Shown here one piece after another: positions 24,409 through 38,290 of a DNA stretch of 64,000 bases. The notes below the pieces were generated by a model. It was not told where the DNA came from. It was given only the letters and a program-made list of their open reading frames with translations, and did not search any database. The stretch comes from Acanthochlamys bracteata (taxonomy: Eukaryota > Streptophyta > Magnoliopsida > Pandanales > Velloziaceae), in contig CM034127.1 of NCBI GenBank assembly GCA_019914995.1, positions 7,006,001 to 7,070,000 on the forward strand, given 5' to 3'. Each line of letters opens with the position of its first letter. The stretch's first letter is position 1. The translations under genes and the position numbers were made by a program.

Positions 24409-26210
24409 TGATGATGAAATTTATCATATTAACAGCGACCGAGATAGCACTGGTAGCTAATAATCAAAAGTATTTGCGGCAATGTTCTTTTTTTGGTCAC
24501 AAAAACCTTTAGTAACTACGACTTCTGTTATGGTTGATCGCTAATATGTGTATAATATCTCCTACTGCTCCTTTTTACAAATGACATTTATAATTTAAAA
24601 CTAATTAGTATAAATTACTTAAGTTAAATTCAAACCGTCAGATGTGATTTAGACCTTTCTTATATCATGTAGACAAAATTTTGAATTCTTTATAAATGTT
24701 AAGTTAGTTAGAATTTTATAAACAAATATATATATATATATAGTCCAAATTACACAAACTATTTTATTTTGGTATATTTCATCACACTTGGATATATTTT
24801 AGAGATACGATTTAATCCTATAAATTGTTAAATCATATACGTCCATCAATCATTTAATATGATAGAGTCAAACATAATTCAAATTATTAAAAAAATTTTC
24901 AACAGGATATACAAAAAATATAAATCACGTCCAAATGATTTATATTTTAAGGAATAAATTTACAATAATTTTTAAAAATTTTATTTTATACGAAAATAGG
25001 GACCAGCATCAACCTAGTCCCCATTGCAAAATCAATAGCAACCCGTATATGTTACCGATCACGAATACTCTTAAACAACAACCGTTGCTAGGTTCTAATC
25101 GCAAGTATACTAGCAATAGGGACCAGCTAGATTTTGGTCCCTATTACTTAAAAATTTGAAATGTTCAAATTAATTAAAATAAGGTTAATTAATAAAATGT
25201 ATACCGTTGAATATAACTTATACTTTTCATATATCTTGTTGAAAAGTTTTTAGATCATTTGGATTACGTTTTTATTCCATTACAATAAATAATCGATAAA
25301 CATATAAAATTTAATAATTTATACGATTGAAATAGGAACATTAACTTATATCCAAATTTGATAAAATTTTGAGTAAACAATAATGTTATAGTACTAAATA
25401 TATCTAAAGGTCTAGATTATATATTTGAAACATAAAATTAGATTATGTACTAAGTAATACAACGAAAAAGTATAAGTATCATATTCATAAACTAACTCAT
25501 CCTATAGTGGCTAGCTCTTTTACTCAATTCACACAATGGCAATAATAAATGAAATATGAACCATTGAATATATTATATACTTTTATATTGTTGTTCAACT
25601 AAATTTGTTTCAATTTTGAATATCAACTATTACTCCGATTTATGATTCTAAAATTTCAAATCGTATATGTCCATCAATTATTTAGTGTGATTGATTGCAA
25701 AAATATCATCCAAATAATCTAAACTTTTGCCAGTATAATATATATAAAATATAAATCATATCCAATAGTTTATATTGTGTTGAATAATTTTTTATTAAAT
25801 AATTTAAATTATTATTTTCTACAAACAATAACGACCGATAGATAGGACGGTCGCTTTAGTTAAACTAATACGATCGATTTTCAACATAGTCGCTAATGCT
25901 CATAGAATTGACGAACTATGACATCAAGGTCGCTGTTACGCTAGAATTTGCGAACAGGTATAAAATGATCACTAAGCTCTACGAGAAAATAGCGACCACT
26001 GCTTGCGGCTGTCACTATTGTACGAAGTAATAGCGACCGATGTCTGTGCTGGTAACGGATAAGTGGATACTAGCGACTTTTCTTATTCACTGCTCGATGT
26101 TATGTCTACGTCAGCGATCGTATCTATTATGGTCGATGTTTAGGTCTTTCGCAACCAATTGTGTGTTAGTTGCTAATACTCTGATCGCTAATGATATTTT
26201 TTTTATAGTG
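24409..26210. mobile_element. Non-autonomous CACTA-type (CMC/EnSpm) element
   Basis: The right terminus, read in reverse, begins CACTATAAAAAAAATATCAT and continues with TAGCGATCAGAG, the CACTA hallmark. The left terminus carries a decayed partner, TTATCATATTAACAGCGACC at 24421, whose outermost bases no longer match. Both ends are rich in short AGCGACC/GCTAAT motifs in both orientations (about 24430-24550 and 25830-26190), like the subterminal repeats bound by CACTA transposases. No transposase frame is present. The ORF at 26040-26234 overlaps the repeats and is an artefact. Confidence 0.72.
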
Positions 26211-27003
26211 CTAGTTAGTCCAAGTCCGTTTTAACCCTTTTTCGGGTCGATTTTTTCTACTAGTGGAATCTTGAGAAGTAGTAAGAGAAAAAATTATCGC
26301 ATTTTTTAACCAGTAAGTAATTAAAAATTTTAAATACTTTCTTATTTTATTATTTCTTTATTATTATTCTTCTTTTTTTTTAGTTTTCTCTATTTCATCT
26401 CTTTCTACTTTACTTTTGCCATGTTTAATTTGTGTTAGAATTGAGCTTTACTTGAGTTGCATACCAAATACATGAATAATTTAGTTTACTTGATGAATGC
26501 TCAATTATTAATTCTTCTTCTTCTTTTTCTTCTTTATATAAGATCAAAATACTCTAAAATGAGGGGGAAATGTATGAAGAATTACAAGATTCTGAGTAAA
26601 ATTTAGAATTTTGTTGTCAATTCATTTTATATATCTTAAGAAATTTATATTTCAAAGTGATGGCAATGGGTGGGCTTCGAGCTACTTACTTAAATCTGCT
26701 TGTGTTAATTTCTTTTGCATTTTAAAATTTATTTAAAGTAGATTAAATTAAATTCTTATTTCTTTTTAGGTTTTTGTGATTTGAGGCAAATATTTGTTTA
26801 TTATTGTCAACTACTTTATTTTTTAGGAAGTATTGTAATTGACATATGAAACTATATTTGTACTTTGGTATTTCATCTAAAGGTTCATATCTCTCTCATA
26901 AGTTGAAATTTAGAAATTATACAAAAGTCAAAAAATAAAATATATTTCAAACTTTAAAATTCATATTAATATATGGTCAAATTGGATTAATAATTGAAAT
27001 TTA
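26211..27003. other. Non-coding intergenic sequence
   Basis: AT-rich with TTC-rich patches near 26510; no gene or repeat identified. Confidence 0.4.
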
Positions 27004-27223
27004 GGAGACATTGTGAGTGCTTAAATAAGGAGTTATTTTTTAAAAAAAATTATTTTGAAACTTTTTGAAAACAACTTATTGTTTTACTCAAAAAATTTAT
27101 ATCTATAAATATTTTATTCCTTACAATTCACTTATATTGCCTATAATTACAAAAAAATCTAAAGAGTAAAAGAATTTACAAATTGTGGGAGTGCGTTTTG
27201 GAAGCGCACTCCCATACATCCCC
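27004..27223. mobile_element. Tourist-like MITE, TTA target duplication
   Basis: The left end GGAGACATTGTGAGTGCTTA follows TTA (27001-27003). The right end, reversed, is GGGGATGTATGGGAGTGCG and is followed by TTA (27224-27226). It is 220 bp, AT-rich inside and non-coding. Confidence 0.72.
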
Positions 27224-27259
27224 TTAGATAACTATAGATATGTTATCTATTACATAATA

Positions 27260-30133
27260 TAGGAGCAAAAACGCCTGCTTGGGCCAAATAAGATACTCAG
27301 ATCAGGCCGAAATTTTTAGACCCGGTCCGATCGTCAGCTTATTATTTAGTTATTTTTAAATAAAAAATTTAAATAACTTAAAAAAATTATTATTAAATAT
27401 AAAAAATTTGAAATAATTATAAAAATTATTAGTAAATATACAAAATTAAAAAATAACTTTAGAATATATTATTTAATATAAAAAATTTATTACAAATTTG
27501 TAATATGTATAAAATTATATATTTTAACTTGTACTTAGAATATTTTATTTAAAAATAATTATGAAAATTATTCAATCAGATCTTCATTGTAAGTTATATG
27601 CTAAATTTTTTTGACTGCAAATTTTCAATCCGTCAAACAAGTTAGCACTTCAACCATCTCACTAGTTAGTTGTGTTCTTCGTTCTTCAATTATCCTTTCG
27701 GCTGTACTAAATGCCGATTCTGAAGACACCGTTGAGATAGGAATAGTCAAAATATAATATGCTAATTGATAAAGTACCGGATATCTTATTGAATGTGTCT
27801 TCCACCAGTTCAAAATATTAAAACTTTTCAAATATCGTCTTCTATAATGACGGTATCTTCTTTAAAATATTTGTTCAAGTCTGAAGAAAATTCGATACTA
27901 TTTGAAGTTGAAAATGGTGTTGAACTTGAGCCAGGCTTGATGGAGCTCAAAAACCAATTGCTCGTATTTTTTTCTTACTTTGATGAGTTTGTGCCATTGT
28001 CGCTTGCTGTTGTTGATTCCACAAATTATCAAACCTAACTTCATAAAGATTATAAATTTCGTACAACTTGTTACAAGCGTTAGTTATTTGTATTTGAATA
28101 TTCGAAATATTCAAATACATACTAATATATGTAAAAATATTAGAAAAATACACAAATTTAAATCTAGAATCTAATATAAAGGCAAAACAATATAAAAGAG
28201 GAATATCTGACCAATATTTTTTTAATTTGCTAGTTATGATTGTAACTATACGTCCAAGTAATTGATTTGTTATATGTGAATGCAACATAGTAGCTATGTT
28301 GAGAATTGACTGTAAAACTAATGGAGAAGTAGGATAGCAAAACACCAGATAATAAATAAGTAGTATAATAAAAAGTTTCTATAAATTTTATATGTATTTT
28401 AGCAATGATCCAATGAGTTTCAGCAAATATGTTGTTACCCATTCTTATATTATAGAAATTTATAAGCACATTTTTATAATTTAAAATATTTTTTAACATT
28501 AAATAAATAGAATTCCATCTTACTGGTCTATCGAGGTTAAACTTTCGGGACTTTAGATGCTCTTCTATGCAATATTTTTTAAATTCAGCTAAATGTTGGT
28601 TTCAACTAGTACTCAAAGAAATAGCAACACGAATATCATTAATATGTTCACTTACTAGCTGCATACCTGATTGTATGATTAAGTTGATAATATGGTAAGC
28701 ACAACGTTAATGTAGTAAAATTTCTTCCATGTATGAACTTAACTCCATCTCAAAAAATCGAATTGCTTTGGTATTTACTGAAATATTATCTAATATGATA
28801 GAGACAATGCAGTTGCTTATGCTCCATTCTTTAACTACATTTATAATGCGTTCAAAAATATTTTTAGCATCATGTAAGGAATCAATAAGTCTAAAGCTAA
28901 TAATTTTTTTTTGCATAATCTATTGGGAATCTAAATAATGTTCAACAATACTTAAATAATCTTGTTTAAATATACCCTTCCAAATATGTTAATGCAGTAA
29001 AAAAATTTAATAAACTTAATTTAGATTTTAGTATAATGCGCATTTTATTATAATAAGTAATAATATCGCTTCTAATAGTTGTTTTGCTAATCTTTTTAAA
29101 TTGTGGACAATATACTTTTTTAACATATTTTTCATAAAAAGATAACTCACTAAAATTAAAACATATAGCACAAATCATAAGGGTAAGAGATTCTCTAACT
29201 AAATTGGAATCATAGGACCAAGTACTTACCGAACCATTCGTGTTGAGTTGAAATTGAATTTGTGAAGGTTCCTTTTCGATTTCTTTTTTGAAAATACCTT
29301 TTTTACCATATGCTATTAAATGTCGGATTCCTGTACTAGGATTAGCAGTTAGAAGTTTTTGCAAAACTTATATTTTGCCATTTTTTATTTAGTTTCATCA
29401 CTTTGCACTGTATATTCGGCGGTGAAATAATTCGAAGCTCAGACGTTGTGACTTTTGAACATTTTATTATTGTTGATGTCGATGTTGAAGCCGAACTACT
29501 TCCAACACTCGGAATTGGGGAACTTTCGTTGCATCTTTGATGAAAACTTCTTCTCTGCATTGGAGGAACTTCATCTCCTTTCTTCATACGTGCAACATCT
29601 ATTTTTTTCAAATTTTGATCATCCATACCATAGTCATCCATATTAATATTAATGTTATGAATATTTGGATCCATTTGAAATAACAACTAAAATCTTTTGA
29701 GAATTGAAGAATTAAGAAATGTGAATGTAAAAAATAAAGTAACAAAAAAATATTTTTATAAATTTGTGTGAGTTTGAGTATAATGAAAATGAGAATTGAG
29801 AAAGTTGTGTGAAAAATGAATGAAGATATGATGTTTCTATAGGTCAAATGTGAATTTTTTAAAGAAAATACAGTCTGCAGCCTATGGTGTGTGACGTCGT
29901 GCTACCGGTAGTTGCTGCTTGGTTTTTGACCTAGTCAACAGTTAACGTTGACCAAGTCAAAATCAACATAATAGTACCGGGCGGGCAGGCAGCCCGACGG
30001 GCCGATAAAGTCAGCCTCATACCGTTTATAAGATCGGACGGACCAGCTCGATCCTATTACTATTCACCGAACTGGACGGGCCAATGCTCGGGTCGTGCGC
30101 CGGCTCGTTAGGGCCAACTCATTTCTACATCTA
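27260..30133 (-). mobile_element. hAT transposon with broken transposase
   Basis: The left end is TAGGAGCAAAAACGCC and the right end, reversed, TAGATGTAGAAATGAGTTGG; both then contain GGCC/CCCG-rich subterminal sequence. An imperfect octamer, TATTACAT at 27248-27255 and TATTGCAT at 30134-30141, probably represents the target duplication, with four extra bases between it and the left end. The transposase lies on the minus strand. It is about 2.9 kb, a typical size for an autonomous hAT, but its ORF is interrupted. Confidence 0.75.
27625..29686 (-). pseudogene. hAT transposase, degenerate
   Basis: Reading minus strand, 5' to 3': a start-like segment MDPNIHNININMDDYGMDDQ at about 29670, a serine/threonine-rich linker and a decayed BED-finger region near 29350. 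The RNase-H-like part spans 29364-28230, and a KYWSDIPLLYCFAFILDSRF segment at about 28240-28170 matches the conserved region before the C-terminus. The hAT dimerisation domain lies at 27831-27625 with FNILNWW and IPISTVSSESAFSTAERIIE. The reading frame shifts several times (frames change near 29350, 28960, 28500 and 27900) and in-frame stops occur, so it is inactive. Confidence 0.85.
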
Positions 30134-30141
30134 TATTGCAT

Positions 30142-33100
30142 ATGTAATGAGCCAAACTATTTGCCAAATATACAAAAAAAAAAAAAAAAAGATAATGAGG
30201 TAAACTCGTACTACTTTGGTTTGGATTGACCTTATAAAACAAAACCGAACTTAACAAGATAAATAATTATGTTCTACTATCTAACTCATTGGATAGTTAT
30301 TAAGAGATGGCCACCTTTGAGTCAAGTACGGTGAATCATATTGACCCAAAACCTATATAGGAGAATTATTATTATTATTGTTTGTTTGGTTTGTCATGTG
30401 AATCAAAAGATTTCAAGCCGTACTCCTGCCATCTTTCATTCCACATTCCTTAATTCAATCAACTTTTAGTTCAATCTAAGTTCAATATTCCAAAATATTT
30501 TGCACTATCATCCACCATTATAGCTAGCGTAATTAATATCTCAATCGTTCAACAAAGAAATATAGAAAGGAGTACATATGAATTAAAATTCTTCTTATAA
30601 TCTTACAAATTCGTCCAAACATCTACTTTCTCAAAAAGAAAAAAAAATCTCTGAGATTTTCATTCCAAGAAAAATAATCTCCAAAATATTTCTCCAAAAT
30701 TATTTCACCTAAACAATATCCACTACTTTCTCGGAAATAATAATAATGACTAATAACTTGAAACAAACAAAACGCCTCTTCTCTTCTTTCTTTTCTAGAA
30801 ACAAACAGAACCGTTTCATTTTTTGTTCCACTTCACAACAATTTCTAATAAAAAATTTAATAATTGTAATCAAATTCTTTCAATTATAATCTAATTTAAA
30901 TGATAATAAATGTTTTTGACAAAACGTATTTAATCTCATTTCTCCTTGATTAATAGGTGAATTCTCCTTATAGCTACATATAAACTTTGATTATACTAAT
31001 GGATGATTCAAACACCCTGCTTCAATAGATTTGATTCTACTTTCGACAAATCCTTTAATTCCTTTGGAGGAAAATAAATCAAAGAAAAAAGCAAGCAACT
31101 TTTAGAGATTAATTGAAGAAGACAAAGTTACAACACGAGTATGGATAATAAGTTAAAATATTTTGACTTGAGTTAGACTCAAGCATTAGTATTCCGAACC
31201 ACATTATAGTTCAATCATGTATAATTATTTCAATCTTATCTAGTAGGGAATTTGAATATTTCATAAGTATGAAAATTTCTTATATGTAACTAACTTAAAC
31301 ACGTACTTATATAACTTATATAGTTCTGCATAGCTTCCGGATCGGGCTCTTCTATACAACTGCACATTCATCACAATACATATTACTGTAGTCTCTATCC
31401 ACCAATGCGATCGATGCTAGGTGTATAGATGCAAGAATGCATCAAGTCAAAGATTATAGTGGTGTTTAATCTTTAATATTTAGTTATTATCTAAATGCAA
31501 GTTAATTAAATAATCTTATCATAATCGAATAACATTAATTAATTAACTTATGTTTATCTAAATACAGGTTAATTAAATACATGTTTATTTAATGATAATC
31601 GAATAATTTATCATTTATTATTACCAGAGTATACAGTCTCGATTCCATTATTCGCTAGGTTACAAGAAATCATTAATTTATCATAATCGAATAAAATTTT
31701 GAATTTTGTTTTGTAATTTTAATTTTGCTTGTTTGATTTTTAAAACCTTTAATTTGTGAGGTTTCGAATGAGATTGAGGATTTGCTTGTTTATCTCAATT
31801 TCAGAACTCTGGAAGCTTTCCAAATTTTCAAGGCGTTTCTATAGTTGCTGGAACTCGGTGCACACGCTATTTGTAGCTTAAAAACATGTCTCCTCTTGAT
31901 ATTGTACATTTGCTTTTTTAGCTCTCTGCTAGTATTATTGCTACAGTACACATTCTTAATAGTTGTTAACCATGGATACTATGCTTCTAAACTAGTTCAC
32001 ATGATGATTTACAACATAGGCCAACAATATTTTGTAAGAGATGTATCATGACAACATTGCTAAATAAGATACAGAAGGGATCTTTGGAATTGTTTGCATT
32101 CATTTTATGTATCAAGTTTGTTGTTTATTTTCCAGACTGTGTATTGGAGTTCAAGCACCCTAGAACCAGCAAAGGAGACGGTAGTTTTCACTGAAGTTAA
32201 AGTTGTGTTGCTATATTTTATATATTTGAATTTTGAAGTTATGTTGAACATTCTGAAATTGTGTTGTAAGTTGTAACTTGTATTGTGGTTCATTATTTGT
32301 TGTTTACTTTTTCTGTTATCGTTCATTATTTGTTGTTTAGATTTTTTCTTTTTATTAATTTTTTTGTTATGAATAGTTTTTCTGTTGTAACAAACCTTGA
32401 TTGTTGATGTTGGTAGACCCAACAATTGATGCGCTGGGTCATCCCGGGACTCATTGATCTGGACTATAGTCTATATTGACACCTAGTTTGGGTTTGCCAA
32501 CTTTGCCTTGAAGACCATTGCACTGTATTTGTTGAGATATGAGTTGCATTCTATAATGTTTTTATCATATTATCTAATATACACGTACTAGAATCATATA
32601 TGATTCTTATATGAATTATTTTAACAAGGTTGGTAGTGAAGGTTAGGTTTGTATGTGTATATTTTTGACTTATATTTTCCATCATTATTCCTATACTTCA
32701 AATTAATCAGTTAAAGTAAAGATAGTCGTCACTAGAAATTGCATTTTAGGCAGGAATGTGTTGTATCGTCACCATTAGACTACTGAAGCATTATATGTTG
32801 TATTGTTATATGAACAATGATGATCATGCATTTTGAAGCACAGCATTATTATATGAATAATGGTGACTATCTGTTGTTTTCCACAAAGATGGTCGTGGGG
32901 AGTTCTAGATTGCAATGGCAGTCATAACGCCACATCCGGTGCTTGCGATAAAAGTGCAGTAGTTAGCACCCATCGATATAGCATAACTGTCAATAATGAG
33001 TCACGACTTTGTTTAATGGCAGTTTGAAGATTATTTTGAAGGCATAATGATTGCTACCTTTACCTATCAAATATGCTAGTGGCCATTTGATCACCACTAC

Positions 33101-33289
33101 GGCCAATCCACTGCTATAATTGGTAGCACATAATTGTGCATTTTGTGCACGATCACGAGCATATGCCTTTGAAGTGCACAAACCGGCTGAAGTGGGACAT
33201 CAAGAATTGCATTTATTGTTTTCATAATATACTCTATTAAAACCATCATGGCTCACTTTCTCATTTTAGCTTTCAGTTGCACAAATTAA
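30142..33289. other. Non-coding region with scattered short ORFs
   Basis: No gene is supported. It includes an A-run at about 30174-30192. ORFs at 31845-32051, 32094-32276 and 32990-33181 lack recognisable domains or splice partners. The part at 32880-33190 is less AT-rich and might be a decayed gene or element fragment. Confidence 0.4.
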
Positions 33290-33450
33290 GGAGTCGTTTG
33301 GGAGTGCTTAAATAACGGATTTTTTTAAAATTATACATGCAAAGATTATATGATGTATATTTCATCTAACTTTTCAAAATTTTTAAATACTGTAAAAAAT
33401 ATGAAATTTTTTGGAATGAAAAGAAGTGGCATAAGCAGCACCTAATCCCC
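33290..33450. mobile_element. Tourist-like MITE, TAA target duplication
   Basis: A 161-bp element starting GGAGTCGTTTGGGAGTGCTTA, with right end GGGGATTAGGTGCTGCTTATG in reverse (given here less its last base: GGGGATTAGGTGCTGCTTAT). Flanked by TAA at 33287-33289 and 33451-33453. It is the cleanest example of this MITE family in the window. Confidence 0.78.
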
Positions 33451-34400
33451 TAAGATCATCCTACATTTTGAATGACAATCTTTTGGAGTAATTTATTGCA
33501 CAAGTTATAGGCTCAAGCATCATAATAAAAGTCCTAACATGTATATAAAGAAATATAGATGTTGTTCAACATGCTTTAGGCCAATGAATTTAAAAATGAC
33601 AATTAAAATACTTTCCTATATGTTTGTAATGGATGTTAGACACCTCTATTCGAATTAATGGAGCATGTTTGTATTATCTTTATACTATGTGCAATAAATT
33701 TTTTTACTAGAGTGTTCTTGTGTATTCCGGATGATAATTTGTCATTAGAAATTGACATACCAAACATGTAATGAATCATATGTTTGGGATGGAAACAGAC
33801 AAAAGGTCTCAATAAGCTTAATGATTATTTTGGTATATTTTTGGTCCTATATATGTAACTATAATATGCTTATTAATAAATCTAATAATTTCAGGCGATT
33901 AATTTTTAACAATTCTTTTATTGTTTAAAGTGGGATTGATTATTATTATGCTTCCATTATTTACTTGGTGGTCTAAAGTATGCTAGACATGTATATCACG
34001 TTATTTCTTGGGATGGTTGTTGATTTTGGCTTATTTGAGTAAATCATAGATAATTACAAGCTCAAACAATCAGTGACCACTATTTAGGATATGATTGGTC
34101 ATATGAATTTTTATTATGATAATTCTAGATACTGGGGAGAACACACCCCCAACTTTTGCTACAGTAAACACCAACAATAGTTTCTTTTGTGTTCTAATTT
34201 TTTTTTAAACTTTGAAATACATGGATGAATGCCATACAATTATTATATATATCTTTATATTTTTTAAAATTTAAAGAATTGCAAGCTCCTTTTCTAAAAA
34301 CATCTTTAAACGCTTCTTATTTTCTAAACTTTTCTTTTTAAACAATCCCAATCAACCCAATCATCTTACAGCTTATGGTATATTAAGTGATAAGGATATT
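33451..34400. other. Non-coding sequence left of the copia fossil
   Basis: AT-rich; no gene identified. Confidence 0.4.
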
Positions 34401-34580
34401 TGATCTTTTTCTATGTTTGGAGTGCTTAAATTAGAAAATTTTGATTTGGCTTGATTTTAGAAAGATTTGATTTTAAGAAGATTGGCTTGATTTTTGGAAA
34501 ATTTGATTGTAGGAAGCTTTGAGTGTATATACACTGCATATCAATGAAGAATAGCAAACCATTGAATACAATTCTCTATA
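34401..34580 (+). repeat. 5' LTR of the copia fossil
   Basis: It starts TGATCTTTTTCTATGTTTGG and contains repeated GATTTGGCTTGATTTTAGAA-like segments. It ends in CAATTCTCTATA immediately before the primer-binding site. It matches the 3' LTR throughout but is shorter by about 60 bp in the repeat-rich part. Confidence 0.85.
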
Positions 34581-36294
34581 TGATATCAGAGCCACCATTG
34601 CTCTATGAAGCTCCATCTTCTCTTTTTTTTTTCCTCCTTTCTTCTCAGCAGTTTCAAATACTCTTAATGGCCTATATCTTTACAACATCTGCTACCTCTT
34701 CTATCATCATTCAAGATTCCAATCAACAATTGATTGTTTTCAACGTCGTCGCTCAAGCTCCACTAAAACTCAATGACATAAACTATCTCTTCTGGCAATC
34801 AATTCAATACTCTTCTTATTGATAGAACTAAACCATGTCTACCACCCACTATAACTATAGATAGTTCAGTAATTACCAATCCGGCTTATATTCACTGAAA
34901 ACGTCAAAATCAATTGATCCTCAATGCATTCATTGGATATATTTATCCAAACATAATTCTATCATTGTCGGTGCCACCACCTATAGTGAAGCTTAGCAGA
35001 CTCTTGCCAACGTCTATGACTAGGCAAAACGTGGTCGCCGTCGGTAAATTAGAAGTCATCTAAAGAATCCTCAAAAAAGTTCTTAAAGTATCACTGAATA
35101 CTTACAAAAAATTAAACATTATGCCGATGAACTTGCACGACTCTGTACCCCTATAGATACGAAAGATTTATTTGAGAAAATTTTAGTTACCCTTGGCGAT
35201 GAATTTCATGATCTTATTATTGCTCTCCAAGCTTGTGAGACTCTAATCTCTCTTGAGAAACTACATGAAAAGCTCCTCACTCTTGAAGCCACATACCGCA
35301 ACGTAAGGTCTAAGGCTCAACCAGTACTAGCAACTCCTAATCCAGCACATAGAAATTCAAAACCTTGTCTTACTTTCAATTCTGATCACACAGGTTCTTT
35401 TCGTCCAAGTATGTCTTCTAACACCGGATTCTTCGCGCCAACATTTAATGGTGATTGCCTTTCACCACGATTATATTTTAGTCATTGTCAAATCTGTGAC
35501 ACTCAATGATACTCAACCAAGCAGTGCCCATCCTTTCGTTTAGTGCCGACCAACTAAATGCCAATCAACTATAGATCCAAAATAAATCATACATCATAAC
35601 AGCCATGGGCCAACTTTGCAGCTAATACCGCAACAGAAACTTGCTCTTAGCTACTTGATAGTCGTGCCTCCCACCATGGTTCTGACAAAATTATTATCGG
35701 AGATGACACAAGTTACCAACTACCCACTCTGCTTCTATTTCTACCTTACTTTACTCACAATTGTACACTCAATAATGTTATTTGTGTGCCAATAATGAAA
35801 AGGAATTTGATCTCTTTCTCAATTTTGTCTCAACAATAATATTTCCGTTCAATTCTTACCATATTCTTTTCTTACGAAGCATCTTCGCACAGATACACAA
35901 CTTCTTCAAGGGCAAATTAAAAATAGCATATATGAGTAGGCAATTACACGAATCAATTTTCACAATTATTTGTTTTATTCAGTGTCGAGACCACTTCATC
36001 TGAGTGGTATCATAGATTAAGGCATATCTCCCTTCAAATCTTCAAGCATATTCTATCTCATTGTCGGTAATAAATATCTACTACTGTATTCATAATATTT
36101 ACTTATAACGATTTCACTGTAATAAAGTCATAAATTACCTTTTCCAACATCCACTTTTACTTTTTATAAATCTATTAATGTCATTTTTTTTTATGTTTGG
36201 GCATCACCCATTATATCTTATGATGGTATCAAATATTATGTATTTCGTCATTACTTCACCTAGTATAAATGGTTATACCCAATCATAATAAAAT

Positions 36295-38290
36295 TGTTGA
36301 AAATTTCTCAAATATTTTGATGATAACACATATTTGAGAATCATTTTTAAGTTATGAGCAGGTCTACATTAGATTTGAATAGTATATGGAGCTGGAAAGA
36401 ACATCATGTAAAAATTAGGTAAGTGTTGAGACTTTACTAACATGTCAACTTCGGACGTGTATATCCTTCTACTCACCACATCAAATGGAAATTTCTTAAT
36501 TGTATTTGAAATATGGCTTGACACGGAGTGAATGGAGACCAAGAATACAAAATTTCATTAGGTATCGATGATAGGAAAATTCTGTGATGTTCGCTGATCA
36601 CATTGTCTAACATCACTGGATCAACTTGTATCTCTCAACTCATATGAGATTTAGAGATCATATTTTTTCTATGAACAGCAGATATTTTGATGTTTCTACA
36701 GTCGGATAAGCTCACTATTTTGCACCTGTCATTTCTGGATGTACCCCGAGTGAACCCGATCTGGACTGCAACGTGCAAATTTAGTATCTCTCAGCTTGAG
36801 CCATATTTTGGAGATCCGATTTTCGCTATTGGAAGTTGACTCAAGGATCAATCTACAACTCACATTTGAGTCAGTATCATCCATAATGAAGTTTAGAAAA
36901 ATTCTCAAAGCGACTGGACAGATTACATTTCCAACTGGACAGAACCATACTAGGTATGAGTGTGCGTAAATTATTTTTGGTTCCCTAATCGTGCCAATTA
37001 GTTGCAGCTGATTTCAGAAAAGGCTAGATTAATGAATGGCATATTCAAAATATTTGTTTCTAGATTTTATGGGGAGAATATTGGAAGATATCAAGAATAT
37101 CTATAAAGATGGAAATAATTCGGCATGCATACACCTCATACCGGATCTACTTCAAACAATCACCACTTGAATCTTAATATGATTTTTAAATGCAGATTGG
37201 AGAGGATCCTAAAAATTAATTCTATAGAAAGAAATACTATAAGTTTCTAGAAATTTGCCACAAAATTCGGATGACATGTCAAGAGAAATCTAAGAAAAAC
37301 TCGGATCGTTGGATTATTTTGAGGTTCAGATGACGTCCAATTCATTTGAGATTTTGAAGACATTCTAGAGCATAACAGATGAGATCTACATCAGCTGGTA
37401 ATGGCTAGGAAAGAAAATAAATTCAAATAATTTTTAGAGGGTAGTAACAACCGAGAGATAATACCCACTAGTCGTTTTGCTTTGATCTTTGCCATACATC
37501 TTTTCTAACTGTTGGAAGATTCACCTGTTACAGCAAATTTGATCTTGAGAAAGAGGTGAAGACATCTCTATATGGGTGCAACTTTGAGAACAGTAAGAAG
37601 AACAATGAATACATTTTTACAGAGCATACATCGAGCCATCATCTTGCAAATTGATAAAGAGATCATCTTCACTAAGAGCATTTCCTTGAGTACAATTTTA
37701 GTTGTTTCCTTTTGTGAGATCCCTTGAGCTTTCTTGTTGTTGTTCTTAAACATTATTGTTAGGGATATCTATTGAGCTTAATTAACCTTGTGAAACAATT
37801 GTAATCTTGAGAGATTGTTGTAGAAGGTGGGTTTGTGCTAGGCCTTTGAGAAGGTGTGCACGGTTGTAATAGGAAAGACTTTGTGAAATTTATAAGACTT
37901 ATTAGAGTTGTCCTAATAAGAATACACGGTTGAGGCTGAGGTGTTGTGAAAACACTACATCTCGGTTGATTGTACGCTGGCTCAATTTTAGTGGATTCAC
38001 TTACAATGTCAAGAGTGGACGTAGGTACCGTGGTGCTGAACCACGTAAAAATTTTCGGTGCTGATTGGTTTGCATTTCTTACCACTTCAGTGATGGATAC
38101 AGTTATAATTAAATTATATTATGCTAACACTTCGGTGATGGATACAGTTAACGTTCAGTCACTCATCAATAGCATTACGATCGACTGATAGCTATCCGAG
38201 CAATGCTTTCTGAACAGTGGACTGTTTCAGTTTTATTTTGTCATAACTCAATTTACCAAGGTTTTCGATATTAATAAGCTTTCTCTTACA
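36295..38290 (+). mobile_element. Solo LTR, SIRE-like, nested in the copia fossil
   Basis: The insert begins TGTTGAAAATTTCTCAAAT and ends CTTTCTCTTACA, so it has TG...CA termini. It is flanked by the identical pentamer AAAAT (36290-36294 and 38291-38295). Length is 1996 bp with no retroviral-type coding sequence. The start resembles that of the SIRE-like LTR at 46574-48602 (both TGTTG..., then TTTTGATGA within 35 bp, both about 2 kb). It is most simply a solo LTR left by recombination of a full element, and it is younger than its host element. Confidence 0.82.

Noticed and set aside
32990-33181. Minus-strand ORF with AYARDRAQNAQLCATNYSS
   Set aside because: No family resemblance and no supporting structure; possible decayed repeat.
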